A DNA stretch of 64,000 nt, taken from contig OY969771.1 of the NCBI GenBank assembly GCA_963702925.1, forward strand, positions 2,418,001 to 2,482,000. The letters run 5' to 3'. The notes beneath the pieces were generated by a model. The model made no database searches. It was not told the DNA's origin and saw nothing but the letters and a program-made list of their open reading frames with translations. Source of the stretch: CAIKMD01 sp963702925 (GTDB lineage Bacteria > Pseudomonadota > Alphaproteobacteria > ATCC43930 > CGMCC-115725). Position 1 is the first letter of the stretch, and each line of letters starts with the position of its first letter. Positions 43,859 to 52,804 of the stretch are shown here, piece after piece. The position numbers and the translations under genes were made by a program.

Positions 43859-44965
43859 ATGACAACCATGTTGGCGGCAAGGCTGCATCAGATCGGCGCG
43901 CCGATGATCCTGGAGCGGATTGCGATCCCCGAGCCGCGTCCGACCGACGTGCTGGTCCAAGTCAAAGCCTGCGGCATCGTGCCCAATCTCGGCAATGTGC
44001 TCGCCAATTGGCAGACTTGGTTTCCCGAATTGCCGCTGCCGCAACTGCCGGCGATCTTCGGCCTCGATGCGGCGGGCGTGATCGCCAAGTCGGGCAGCCT
44101 CGTGCAGCATTTCAAGGCCGGCGACCGGGTTTACGTAAATCCGGGCCTTGCTTGCGGCTCCTGCCCATCCTGCCGCGCCAATGATGCGCTCAATTGCAGC
44201 AACTACACCTTCAAAGGCTATTTCGGTTTCGGGTCGCAAGCGCAGAAGCTCTTTGACGCCTATCCTTATGGCGGCTTGTGCGAATACATGACCGCGCCGC
44301 AGCAGAATCTCGTGCGCTTGCCCGAATGCGTCACCTTCGAACAAGCGGCGCGTTTCGGTTATACCGGCACCGCTTATGCCGCGCTGAAAAAGGCCGGCGC
44401 CGGGCCGGGCCATACCGTCATCATCAACGGCGCCAGCGGCACCTTGGGTTTGGGGGCGGTGCTGGTGGCGTTGGGGCGCGGCGTCACGCGGATCTTCGCC
44501 ACCGGCCGCAACCGGGCTTTGCTCGAGCGGGTGAAGGCGTTGGCGCCGAGCCGGATCGAGATCCTCGAACTCGGCGCCGTCTCGATCGCCGAACGCGTGC
44601 GGCGCGCGACCGACGGCATCGGCGCCGATATTCTGATCGACTGCCTTGGTCCGGGCTCGCCCGGCGCGACCATGATCGACGCGATCTACGCGTTGCGGCG
44701 CGGCGCCAAAGCGATCAATTGCGGCGGCATGGGCGAGAAAGTGCCGATGGATGTGCATTGGATGATGGACGAACAAATCGCCTTCATCGGCAGCAATTGG
44801 TTCTCGCCCGGCGACGGCCAGGATCTTGCCGAGATGGCGCGCGCCGGCACGCTCGATCTCTCGGTGTTCGAGCATCGCGTGACGCCTTTGGCGCAAGTCA
44901 ACGAGGCGTTGGCGAATATCCCCAACCGCAACGGCGGCTTCACCAACATTGTGGTGACGCCTTGA
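43859..44965 (+). CDS. Zinc-dependent alcohol dehydrogenase family protein
   Basis: Medium-chain dehydrogenase of 368 residues. GLDAAGVIAKSG, GDRVYVNPG and the structural-zinc cysteine cluster CGSCPSCRANDALNC are present; the NAD-binding loop is NGASGTLGLGAVL. The catalytic-zinc region near CGIVPN is unusual (no CGSDxH motif), so the first zinc site may differ. The start follows GGAGGAA. It opens the catabolic region and may act on an aromatic alcohol or aldehyde; this is a guess from context. Confidence 0.83.
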   Translation: MTTMLAARLHQIGAPMILERIAIPEPRPTDVLVQVKACGIVPNLGNVLANWQTWFPELPLPQLPAIFGLDAAGVIAKSGSLVQHFKAGDRVYVNPGLACGSCPSCRANDALNCSNYTFKGYFGFGSQAQKLFDAYPYGGLCEYMTAPQQNLVRLPECVTFEQAARFGYTGTAYAALKKAGAGPGHTVIINGASGTLGLGAVLVALGRGVTRIFATGRNRALLERVKALAPSRIEILELGAVSIAERVRRATDGIGADILIDCLGPGSPGATMIDAIYALRRGAKAINCGGMGEKVPMDVHWMMDEQIAFIGSNWFSPGDGQDLAEMARAGTLDLSVFEHRVTPLAQVNEALANIPNRNGGFTNIVVTP

Positions 44966-44974
44966 GCGGCGCGG

Positions 44975-45388
44975 CTATTTCTTTTTTTTCTTCGCGGCGA
45001 AAAATTCTTTCATCGGCTTGAAATAGTTTTCCTGCCAGCCGCCGTCGCGATAAGAGGTGTGCCCGTCGGGCACATGGGTGTGGCGCAAGGTGAGCCGCGT
45101 GCTGCCGGATGGCATCCGGCGCAGCAAAACCTCGATTTGCGAATCGGGATCGGCTTTCCTGAATTGGGTCGTGCGCCAGGATTGCACGATGCGTTTTCCC
45201 GGCACGAGCGTCACGTTGCGGCCGGTGATGTATCCGTCCCAGACCGTGAAACGCGCGCCTTTCTTGTCGGAGATGCGCGCCTTCTGACCGCCGGTAATGC
45301 CGCGATGCCCGGACGGGGACAGCCAGGCATTGTAGACCTCGCGCGGGCTTGCCGGGATCGTGGTGTGAAGCGTGAACCGGAAGGTCAT
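44975..45388 (-). CDS. SRPBCC/AHSA1 domain protein
   Basis: A 137-residue START-like fold protein. It opens FTLHTTIPASPREVYNAWL, has ARFTVWDGYITGRNVTLVPG and RIVQSWRTTQF, then HTSYRDGGWQENYFKPM, the AHSA1 pattern. It ends in five lysines encoded by an A-rich run, perhaps a nucleic-acid or membrane-contacting tail or slippage product. The ligand is unknown. It converges on the alcohol dehydrogenase. Confidence 0.82.
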   Translation of the reverse strand: MTFRFTLHTTIPASPREVYNAWLSPSGHRGITGGQKARISDKKGARFTVWDGYITGRNVTLVPGKRIVQSWRTTQFRKADPDSQIEVLLRRMPSGSTRLTLRHTHVPDGHTSYRDGGWQENYFKPMKEFFAAKKKKK

Positions 45389-45477
45389 GGATGCGGCTCC
45401 CGTCGGATCGTGTTAGCTTCGATCCTATCAAAGATACGCCGCCGCGCGTGACGGCGCGTTTGCGCCGAGGGGGGATC

Positions 45478-46569
45478 ATGTCATTCGATTTCGCTCATGC
45501 AAGGGACGCCCTACGCGGCGAGCCCGACCCATCGCGGCGCGACCTGCTTGCGGGGCTGGCGGCGCTCGGGACCGGGCTCGCCCTGCCCTTTGCCAGTGAT
45601 GCGGCGCCGGCACCAGCAAAGCTTCGCCGCATCGATGTCCATCGCCACACTTTCTCGCCCGCCTATGTCGCGGCGCGGCGCGCCGATCACAGCCTGACGC
45701 CTGCTCTGGCCGACGGCATGGACCCCTCGCGCACGCTCGAAGACATGGATGCGGGCGGCGTTACCAGGTCGATCATGTCGGTGCCGAGCGCGCCCAAGAA
45801 ATCTTTCGGCGACGCGCAGGCGATGCGCGCCTGGGCGCGGGAGCAGAACGAGTATCTCGCGAAGATCCGGGCCGATCATCCCGACCGTTTCGGCATTTTC
45901 GCCGCGACCTGCCTGCCGGATGTCGAAGGCAGCCTCCAGGAAATCGGCTACGCCTTCGATGTGCTGAAGGCCGACGGCATCGGCCTCGTTACCAATTACG
46001 GCGACAAATGGCTGGGCGATCCCGCCTTCGCGCCGGTTTTCGACGAGCTCAATCGCCGCAAGGCGATAGTCTACACCCATCCGACCGCGGCCAATTGCTG
46101 TGCCGGGCTGTTGTCGGGCGCGGGCGTCGATGACGCGAACATCGAATACGGCACGGACACGACAAGGGCCTTGGCGAATATCGTGTTCGGCGGCACGGCC
46201 GCGCGTTGTCCCGATTTGCGCATCATCTGGTCGCATGCCGGCGGCACCATGCCGTTTCTCGTCGAGCGTTTCGTCAAGCTGGCGCAGTCGCCGAAATTCG
46301 CGGCGAAGTTTCCCCAAGGCTTTCTGCCCGAAGCGCGCAAATTCTATTACGACACGGCACAGACCTCGCAGGGTGTTGGCGCGCCGATGACCGCGCTCAA
46401 AAAGGTCGTGCCAGTGTCGCAGATACTCTTCGGCACCGATTTTCCGTGGCGCAGCGCTGCGGAAACGGTGAAGGGTCTGAAGGACAATCGCGTCTTCAGC
46501 GCCAAGGAGTTGCACGCGATCGATTCGGCCAATGCCGTCGCACTCCTGCCTCAGTTCGGAAAGGTCTAA
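45478..46569 (+). CDS. Tat-exported amidohydrolase (amidohydrolase-2, ACMSD-like)
   Basis: A 363-residue TIM-barrel metal hydrolase. A twin-arginine signal (SRRDLLAGLAALGTGLALP, Arg20-Arg21) predicts export. Metal-site motifs are DVHRH (His55, His57), VYTHPTA, IWSHAGGTMPF and LFGTDFPW. The family includes decarboxylases, hydratases such as LigJ, and hydrolases. It is followed 4 bp later by a paralogue lacking the signal, so one substrate class may be handled on both sides of the membrane. Confidence 0.82.
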   Translation: MSFDFAHARDALRGEPDPSRRDLLAGLAALGTGLALPFASDAAPAPAKLRRIDVHRHTFSPAYVAARRADHSLTPALADGMDPSRTLEDMDAGGVTRSIMSVPSAPKKSFGDAQAMRAWAREQNEYLAKIRADHPDRFGIFAATCLPDVEGSLQEIGYAFDVLKADGIGLVTNYGDKWLGDPAFAPVFDELNRRKAIVYTHPTAANCCAGLLSGAGVDDANIEYGTDTTRALANIVFGGTAARCPDLRIIWSHAGGTMPFLVERFVKLAQSPKFAAKFPQGFLPEARKFYYDTAQTSQGVGAPMTALKKVVPVSQILFGTDFPWRSAAETVKGLKDNRVFSAKELHAIDSANAVALLPQFGKV

Positions 46570-46573
46570 GCCT

Positions 46574-47497
46574 ATGTCACGTATCGACGTTCATCATCAT
46601 CTCGTCGCGCCGCGCTTCATTCCGCAATTGCGCGAGATGGGCGTGCTGACGCCGCATCTCGCCTCGATCATGAACGAGAAAGACGCGCTCGCCGACATGG
46701 ACAAGGCCGGGGTGACCTTGGCCGTCAACTCCGCCACCTTGCCCGAGCAGATCAAGGGCGCGGCGCGGCTGGCCTATTCGCGCGAGAACAATGAATACAT
46801 GGCGCGGCTCGTGGCCGATCATCCAGGCCGCTTCGGCATGTTCGCCAATCTGCCGCTGCCGGATGTCGACGCGACGCTCAAGGAGATCGCTTATGCCTTC
46901 GACGTGCTGAAGGCCGACGGCGTCCACATGATCACGAGCTATGACGATCACTGGCTCGGCGACAAGATTTTCGCGCCGGTCTTCGACGAGCTCAACCGGC
47001 GCAAGGCGGTGATCTACACCCATCCGCACGGGCCGTTCTGTTGCCGCGATGTGCTCAAGGAACTCGACATCCGCGATTCGGTCATCGAATACGGCACGGA
47101 CACGACGCGGGCGCTGACCAACCTTCTGTTCGGCGGCACGGTCCATCGCTGCCCGGATATCAGGCTGATCTTCTCGCATGGCGGCGGCACCATGCCGTTC
47201 CTGGTCGAGCGTTTCGTCCGCATGGAGAAGATGCCGCGCTTTGCGCCGCTGATGCCGCAAGGCTTCGTCGCCGAGGCGCGCAAATTCTTTTACGACACCG
47301 CGCAAATCCTGCACGCGGCGCCGCTTTTGTCGCTGAAAGAGGTCGCGCCGTTGTCGCAGATCGTCTACGGCACGGATTACCCGTGGCGCGGCTCGGGCGA
47401 GTGCGTCGACGGGCTTATCGCCAGCAAAGTGTTCACCGCCGCGGAATTGCGCGCCATCGACACCAACGCGGCGCCGCTCTTCCCGCGGTTTCGTTGA
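46574..47497 (+). CDS. Cytosolic amidohydrolase (amidohydrolase-2, ACMSD-like)
   Basis: A 307-residue paralogue of the preceding gene, starting directly with MSRIDVHHHLVAPRF (His7 and His9 as metal ligands). It keeps IYTHPHGPFCC, FSHGGGTMPFLVERF and VYGTDYPWRG. Much of the sequence is conserved with the neighbour (for example VIEYGTDTTRALTNLLFGG), showing tandem duplication. It may be a decarboxylase or hydratase of the aromatic pathway; it could fill the missing LigJ-type step, but nothing proves it. Confidence 0.82.
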   Translation: MSRIDVHHHLVAPRFIPQLREMGVLTPHLASIMNEKDALADMDKAGVTLAVNSATLPEQIKGAARLAYSRENNEYMARLVADHPGRFGMFANLPLPDVDATLKEIAYAFDVLKADGVHMITSYDDHWLGDKIFAPVFDELNRRKAVIYTHPHGPFCCRDVLKELDIRDSVIEYGTDTTRALTNLLFGGTVHRCPDIRLIFSHGGGTMPFLVERFVRMEKMPRFAPLMPQGFVAEARKFFYDTAQILHAAPLLSLKEVAPLSQIVYGTDYPWRGSGECVDGLIASKVFTAAELRAIDTNAAPLFPRFR

Positions 47498-47533
47498 CGC
47501 GCCAATAACGGTCGCGCGCGCAGCGCGAAACGT

Positions 47534-48892
47534 TCAGTGTGTGGCGAGCGCGTCGACGGGCGCCACGCTTTCCGCGCCGCGCAAGCGCCGCTTCAGCACG
47601 AACATCGCCAAGGCGGCAATCAACGCCGGGACGGCGGTGCTGAAGAACAGGCTCTGCGGACTGAAATGCGCGGCGAGCAAAAGCCCGCCGATCACTGGCC
47701 CGACAATCGCGCCGACCCGGCCGATGCCGAGCGCCCAGCCGACCCCGGTCGAGCGGATCGCGGTCGGGTAAAGCACGGCCGACATGACGTTGATGAAGCT
47801 TTGCCCGCCGATGACGCAAGCGCCGCAGAGCGAGATCGTGAACGCCAGCAGCAGCACATTCCCGCCCGAGAGCCCGATAGCGAAGACAAAGGCGGCCGCG
47901 CCGATATAGAGCAAGGTCACGACGCGCGGCGCGCCGAAGCGGTCGACGATCGGCCCGAGAATGAGTGTGCTCGCGATCCCGCCCCAGCTCACCGCGCCGG
48001 CCAGACGCAGCGAGGTCTCGAGCGGAACGCCTGCTTCGCGCAGAATCGTCGGCAGCCAGCTATTGAGGAAATAGATCACCAACAGATTGCAGAAGAAGGT
48101 GATCCACAGTAGCGCCGTGTTGATCGCGCGGCCTTGCGTCAACAAATGCCGCACGGTGAAGCCGTGCAGCTTCTGCTCGGTGATGACGAACATCTCCGCG
48201 CCGTTATAATCGTGCGTGCGCGTCAGCCGGTTGAGCAAGGCGGCGACGTGGTTCGGCCTATCGCCGCGCATCACGAGGAAGCGGATCGATTCCGGCAAGG
48301 CGAAGATCGCGACCGGCAACAACAGCAAAGGCAACAACCCGCCGACGACGAAAAGCGATTGCCAGCCGAAGCTCGGGATGAGCTGCGCCCCGAGGAAGCC
48401 CCCGCCGCCCGCGCCCAGCGGAAAGCCGAGAAACATGATCGCGACCACGGTCGAGCGGACACGCCGCGGCGCATACTCGGCGGTGAGCGCGATCGCATTG
48501 GGCATGAGGCCGCCTACGCCGACGCCGGTCAAGAACCGCAGCACGTAAAGCTGGTCGATCGAATGCGCGAGGGAAGTGGCCAGCGCGAAGACCGCGAAGG
48601 TCAAGGTCGATACCAGGATGACAAGCTTGCGCCCATAACGATCGGCCAAAGGCCCGGCGGCGAGCGCGCCCAGCATCAAGCCGAACAGCCCGGCGCCGAA
48701 AACCGGTCCGAAAGACGGCACGTTCACGCCCCATTGCGGCGCGATCACCGGCGCGACGAAGCCGATCGCGCCATTGTCGAATCCGTCGAGCGTGACCAGC
48801 ACGCCGCACCAGATCGAAACGGCCCATTGGAATGAGACGAAGCGCCCCTTGTCGATGACATCGGTGACATTGATCGTGGCCGGTTGCGCCAT
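47534..48892 (-). CDS. MFS aromatic acid:H+ symporter (AAHS/PcaK type)
   Basis: Twelve-helix carrier of 452 residues. LVTLDGFDNGAIGFVAPVIA in the first helix is the AAHS hallmark with its transport-critical aspartates; GPLADRYGRKLVIL is the loop 2-3 motif. PcaK-type carriers import protocatechuate, 4-hydroxybenzoate or related acids, which fits the lig genes downstream. It is transcribed on the minus strand, separate from the enzyme operon. Confidence 0.88.
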   Translation of the reverse strand: MAQPATINVTDVIDKGRFVSFQWAVSIWCGVLVTLDGFDNGAIGFVAPVIAPQWGVNVPSFGPVFGAGLFGLMLGALAAGPLADRYGRKLVILVSTLTFAVFALATSLAHSIDQLYVLRFLTGVGVGGLMPNAIALTAEYAPRRVRSTVVAIMFLGFPLGAGGGGFLGAQLIPSFGWQSLFVVGGLLPLLLLPVAIFALPESIRFLVMRGDRPNHVAALLNRLTRTHDYNGAEMFVITEQKLHGFTVRHLLTQGRAINTALLWITFFCNLLVIYFLNSWLPTILREAGVPLETSLRLAGAVSWGGIASTLILGPIVDRFGAPRVVTLLYIGAAAFVFAIGLSGGNVLLLAFTISLCGACVIGGQSFINVMSAVLYPTAIRSTGVGWALGIGRVGAIVGPVIGGLLLAAHFSPQSLFFSTAVPALIAALAMFVLKRRLRGAESVAPVDALATH

Positions 48893-49052
48893 GAATTCCT
48901 CCCTGTCCGCTGCATGCCTTTTCGGCTTTCGCTCATTATGCAGCGGTTCAGGGTGGAGGGGAAGCTTCTTGGTACGCGTGAGGCGGCGCCGTGGCGCTTG
49001 AGGGCGCTGCGCCGCCGTTGCGCTCCGTATTTCCGGTTTTGCTTCGCGTGAC

Positions 49053-49081
49053 GGCGCGACGCTGCCGATTCGCGTCGCGCC
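49053..49081 (-). terminator. Hairpin after the MetE-like gene
   Basis: GGCGCGACGC (49053-49062) and GCGTCGCGCC (49072-49081) form a perfect 10-bp stem with a 9-base loop, 5 bp past the MetE-like stop at 49086. No T-tract follows on the minus strand, so it is a terminator-like or 3'-protecting hairpin. The rest of the 193-bp gap up to 48892 shows no gene. Confidence 0.45.
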
Positions 49082-49085
49082 TATG

Positions 49086-50207
49086 CTAGGCGGCGCCCCA
49101 AACCTCGCGCGAGACTTCGAGGATCAGCTTCAGCTTCGCGACCTCGTCGGCAACCGTCAGCTTGTTGCCTTCGAGCACGCTGGCAAAGCCGCATTGCGGG
49201 CTCAGCGCCAATTGCTCGAGCGGGCAATATTTCGCGGCTTCGTCGATGCGCCGTTTGAGATCGTCCTTTTTTTCGAGTTGCGGCGTTTTCGAGGTGACGA
49301 GGCCCAGAACCACGGTCTTGCCCTTGGGCACGAAGCGCAAGGGCGCGAAATCGCCGGCGCGCGGGCTGTCATATTCGAGGAAATAGCCGTCGACATTGAC
49401 CGCGTTGAAGAGCACCTCGGCCACCGGGTCGTAGCCGCCTTCGGCGATCCAGGCACTGCGCGAGTTGCCGCGGCAGAGATGCATTGCCGCGACCATGTCC
49501 TTCGGGCGGCCGGCGATGGTCGCGTTCAACAGTTTGGCGTAGGTTTGCGGCAAGGTGTCGGGATTCTCGCCGATCGCGCGCACCTGCTCGCGCAGGTTCG
49601 GGTCGCAGAGATAGGCGAAATTCACCTCGTCGAGCTGGAAATAACGGCAGCCCGCTGCGGCCAGATCGGCAATCTCCTCGCGATAGACCTTGGCGAGATC
49701 GGCGTAGAAATCCTCCATGTCGGGATAGGCGTCGCGGCTGATCGCCTGCCTGCCGCCGCGGAAATGGATGTTGCTGGGCGATGGAATGGTGATCTTCGGC
49801 ACGACATGGCAGACCGATTTCAGGAACTTGAAATGCTCAACGAAGATCGGGTGCGGGCGGTGCAGCTTGCCCTCGACATGGAAGCCGGGCGGCGTCATCT
49901 CGGTATCGCCCTCATGCGTGTGGAAACGCAGCTTCAGCTTGTTTTCCACCATCCGGACATTGCCGATCTGCTGCAGAAAGTCGCGATGCCAGGACGAGCG
50001 CTGATATTCGCCGTCCGTCGCCATCTGCAGGCCGATATCCTCTTGCAGCTTGACGACCTCGCGCACCGAATCCTGCTCGATGCGGCGGAGCTCCTCGGCC
50101 GAGATTTCCTTGCGGTCGAATTTCTGCCGCGCCGCGATCAGCGCGGGCGGGCGCAAAAGACTGCCGACATGATCGGCGCGAAAAGGCGGTGTCGTGCGTT
50201 GAGCCAT
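49086..50207 (-). CDS. MetE C-terminal-like methyltransferase
   Basis: A 373-residue protein with the catalytic domain of cobalamin-independent methionine synthase. FRADHVGSLLRP opens it; zinc-site motifs are visible as AAMHLCRGN (His, Cys) and LSPQCGF (second Cys), and YFQLDEVNF contains active-site acids. The N-terminal domain of full MetE is absent, as in the stand-alone epoxyalkane/MetE-like family. Beside aromatic O-demethylation genes it might take methyl groups from methyl-tetrahydrofolate; inference only. Confidence 0.83.
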   Translation of the reverse strand: MAQRTTPPFRADHVGSLLRPPALIAARQKFDRKEISAEELRRIEQDSVREVVKLQEDIGLQMATDGEYQRSSWHRDFLQQIGNVRMVENKLKLRFHTHEGDTEMTPPGFHVEGKLHRPHPIFVEHFKFLKSVCHVVPKITIPSPSNIHFRGGRQAISRDAYPDMEDFYADLAKVYREEIADLAAAGCRYFQLDEVNFAYLCDPNLREQVRAIGENPDTLPQTYAKLLNATIAGRPKDMVAAMHLCRGNSRSAWIAEGGYDPVAEVLFNAVNVDGYFLEYDSPRAGDFAPLRFVPKGKTVVLGLVTSKTPQLEKKDDLKRRIDEAAKYCPLEQLALSPQCGFASVLEGNKLTVADEVAKLKLILEVSREVWGAA

Positions 50208-50343
50208 AATGAACTACCTCCGTTGCGCGGCAGTCTCGCGGTGGGCAAATGGAAGGTCAAGCGTGGGCGATATGACGACCCTGGAATTCCGCTTCCGTCC
50301 GCCCTAATTTCCGCTTTAGAAAACCAATCAGGGAGCATCTTCG

Positions 50344-51135
50344 ATGGCCTTCGTCCGCACCGGCGATATTACCGTCCATTATCTGCTGGAAGGGCCGGAA
50401 GACGCGCCCGTGGTCATGTTGTCGAACTCGCTCGGCACCAGCCTCGCGCTTTGGGACGCCCAGGCCGCCGCTTTGCGCGGCAAATACCGCGTTCTCCGTT
50501 ACGACACGCGCGGCCATGGCTTGACCGACGCGCCGCCCGCGGGCGCCGCCGGCTATACGATGGATCAGCTTGCCGATGACGCCGCCGCTCTGATCAGGGT
50601 GCTCGGCGTGAAGCGGGTCCATCTCTGCGGCCTGTCGATCGGCGGCATGCTCGGTCAAAGGCTCGCCGCCAAGGCGCCCGAGCTGCTGGCGTCGCTTATC
50701 CTCTGCGACACGGCGGCGCATATGAATCCGGTGGTCTGGGACGAGCGCATCGCCGCCATTCGCAAGGACGGCATGGTCGCGGTCGCCGACGGCACGATGC
50801 AGCGCTGGTTCACCAAGCGCTTTCACGAGCAGCAGCCGGATGCGCTGCAAGGCATTCGCAACATGCTGCTGCGCACGCCGGCTGAAGGCTATATCGGCTG
50901 TGCGCGCGCGATCCAGAAGATGGATTTGCGGCGCGACGACACGGTGATCATTTGCCCGACCTTGATCACGGTCGGCGAGGAGGATCCCGCCACCCCGGTT
51001 GCCGAGGCGCGCGAGCTCAACGGCGCGATCAAGGGCTCGAAGCTGGTCATCATCCCGCAGGCCGCGCATATCGTGCCGATCGAGCAGCCGGCGGCGCTGA
51101 ACCGCGTGATCGGCGATTTTCTCGCCGCGCAATAG
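50344..51135 (+). CDS. pcaD: 3-oxoadipate enol-lactonase-like alpha/beta hydrolase
   Basis: A 263-residue hydrolase. Nucleophile elbow GLSIGG with Ser98, VGEEDPATPVAEA with the acid, and AAHIVPIEQP with the histidine complete the triad. The LSNSLGTSLALWD start is typical of PcaD, which opens the lactone of the protocatechuate 3,4-cleavage route. Here it heads an operon of 4,5-cleavage enzymes, so its real substrate may differ. AGGGAG precedes the start. Confidence 0.85.
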   Translation: MAFVRTGDITVHYLLEGPEDAPVVMLSNSLGTSLALWDAQAAALRGKYRVLRYDTRGHGLTDAPPAGAAGYTMDQLADDAAALIRVLGVKRVHLCGLSIGGMLGQRLAAKAPELLASLILCDTAAHMNPVVWDERIAAIRKDGMVAVADGTMQRWFTKRFHEQQPDALQGIRNMLLRTPAEGYIGCARAIQKMDLRRDDTVIICPTLITVGEEDPATPVAEARELNGAIKGSKLVIIPQAAHIVPIEQPAALNRVIGDFLAAQ

Positions 51136-51145
51136 GAGGAACGCC

Positions 51146-51535
51146 ATGGACAAGAGCAGCGATGCCTATAAGCGTGGGGTCGAGACGCGCAAATGGCTGA
51201 TGGGCGACAAGTTCGAGGCGGCGCAGGCGCGCCGCACCGCCTTCACCGATGAGTGGATGGATTTCGTCAACCAATACGCTTTCGGCGAGGTTTGGGCGCG
51301 CCCCGGCCTCGACAAGAAGACGCGTCACATGCTGACCATCGCGATGCTGACGGCGCTCGGGCGGCTCGAGGAGCTGCAAACGCATCTGAGCCTCACCCCC
51401 AATTCGGGCGTCACCCGCGACGAGGTGAAAGAGGTGCTAATGCAGGCCGCGATCTATGCCGGCGTGCCGGCGGCCATGTCGGCCTTCAATCGCGCCAACC
51501 AGGTATTCGCCGAGATCGATCAAGGAAAGAAGTAA
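51146..51535 (+). CDS. pcaC: 4-carboxymuconolactone decarboxylase-like protein
   Basis: A 129-residue CMD-family protein with GEVWARPGLDKKTRHMLTIA and ELQTHLSLTPNSGVT, the PcaC motifs. The CxxC of AhpD-type relatives is absent, as expected for decarboxylases. AGGAGG lies just before the start. It overlaps ligI by 1 bp (TAATG), so it is in the same translationally coupled operon. PcaC normally serves the 3,4-cleavage route. Confidence 0.88.
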   Translation: MDKSSDAYKRGVETRKWLMGDKFEAAQARRTAFTDEWMDFVNQYAFGEVWARPGLDKKTRHMLTIAMLTALGRLEELQTHLSLTPNSGVTRDEVKEVLMQAAIYAGVPAAMSAFNRANQVFAEIDQGKK

Positions 51536-52404
51536 TGGCGGAATTCGAATCCTATTGCCTCAATCCCTCGAAGCCGAAATTCAAAGCGCCGGCGGGCGCG
51601 GTCGACGCGCATTGCCACGTCTTCGGGCCGGCGGCGAAATTTCCCTTCGCGCCGGAACGCAAGTACACGCCCTATGACGCGCCCAAGGAAAAGCTGTTCG
51701 AGCTGCGGGATTTCCTCGGCTTTCAGCGCAACGTGATCGTGCAGGCGAGCTGCCACGGCACCGACAACACGGCGACGATCGACGCGATGGTCAATTCCAA
51801 CGGCATGGCGCGCGGCGTCGCGGTGGTGAAGCCGACGATTTCCGTTGGTGAGCTGAGGGAGATGGACCAGGCCGGTATGCGCGGCGTGCGCTTCAACTTT
51901 TTGCCGCGCCTCGTGGATGCCACGCCGCACGAGGTCTATCTCGGCGTCGCCAAGAATATCGCCGATCTCGGCTGGCACACGGTGGTTTATTTCGAAGCGC
52001 CGAGCCTCAAGACCATCACGCCGTTCCTGAAGGCGTTACCGACGACGATCGTGCTCGACCACATGTCGATCCCGGACGCGAAGAAGGGCGTCGATCATCC
52101 CGATTTCCAGGCCTATCTCCGCCTGCTCGAAGAGAACCCGACCATTTGGGTGAAGGTCACGGGACCTGAGCGCATCTCGGCCAAAGGCCCGCCCTATGAC
52201 GACGTCGTGCCTTTCGCGCGCGCGATCGTTGAGCGCTTCACCGACCGCGTGCTGTGGGGAACCGACTGGCCGCATCCCAACATGACCACGCATATGCCCG
52301 ATGACGGGGTGCTGGTCGATATGATCCCGAAGATCGCGCCGACCGCGGCGCAGCAAAAGGCGCTGCTCGTGGACAATCCCATGCGGCTCTATTGGAGTTC
52401 GTGA
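51535..52404 (+). CDS. ligI: 2-pyrone-4,6-dicarboxylate hydrolase (LigI)
   Basis: Amidohydrolase of 289 residues that opens 2-pyrone-4,6-dicarboxylate to 4-oxalomesaconate. AVDAHCHVFGPAAKFPF (His26, His28), RGVRFNFLPRLVD, VLDHMSIPD and LWGTDWPHPN (catalytic Asp) are LigI signatures. The start is set by the overlap with the pcaC stop. It directly precedes ligA, consistent with protocatechuate 4,5-cleavage. Confidence 0.94.
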   Translation: MAEFESYCLNPSKPKFKAPAGAVDAHCHVFGPAAKFPFAPERKYTPYDAPKEKLFELRDFLGFQRNVIVQASCHGTDNTATIDAMVNSNGMARGVAVVKPTISVGELREMDQAGMRGVRFNFLPRLVDATPHEVYLGVAKNIADLGWHTVVYFEAPSLKTITPFLKALPTTIVLDHMSIPDAKKGVDHPDFQAYLRLLEENPTIWVKVTGPERISAKGPPYDDVVPFARAIVERFTDRVLWGTDWPHPNMTTHMPDDGVLVDMIPKIAPTAAQQKALLVDNPMRLYWSS

Positions 52405-52405
52405 G

Positions 52406-52804
52406 ATGACCAAGCCCGAACCCTATGAGGATATTCCCGGCACGCAGGTCTTCGACGCGCGCCGCTCGCGCGAGGGCTATCATCTCAACATGTTCTGCAT
52501 GTCGCTGATGAAGGACGCGAACCGCAAGGCGTTCAAGGCGAACGAGGCGAAATATCTCGACCAGTTCCCGATGACGAAGGATCAGCGCGACGCGGTCTTG
52601 AAACGCGACTGGAACCGGATGCTCGAGCTCGGCGGCAACATCTATTACACCTCGAAGCTCGGCGCGACCGACGGGCTGTCGTTCCAGAATCTCGCTGCGC
52701 TGATGACCGGCTCGACGCAAGAGGAATACGCGAAAATGATGATCGCGGGCGGGCGTTCGCCCAACGGCAACCGCAGCAAATCGGAATGGAAGAACCGTGG
52801 CTAA
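52406..52804 (+). CDS. ligA: Protocatechuate 4,5-dioxygenase alpha subunit
   Basis: Small helical subunit of 132 residues that closes over the active site of LigB. SREGYHLNMFCMSLMKDANRK, LDQFPMTKDQRDAVLKRDWN and LELGGNIYYTSKLGATDG are the LigA pattern. It begins 1 base after the ligI stop, and its end overlaps ligB by 8 bp, so both subunits are made together. Confidence 0.95.
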   Translation: MTKPEPYEDIPGTQVFDARRSREGYHLNMFCMSLMKDANRKAFKANEAKYLDQFPMTKDQRDAVLKRDWNRMLELGGNIYYTSKLGATDGLSFQNLAALMTGSTQEEYAKMMIAGGRSPNGNRSKSEWKNRG

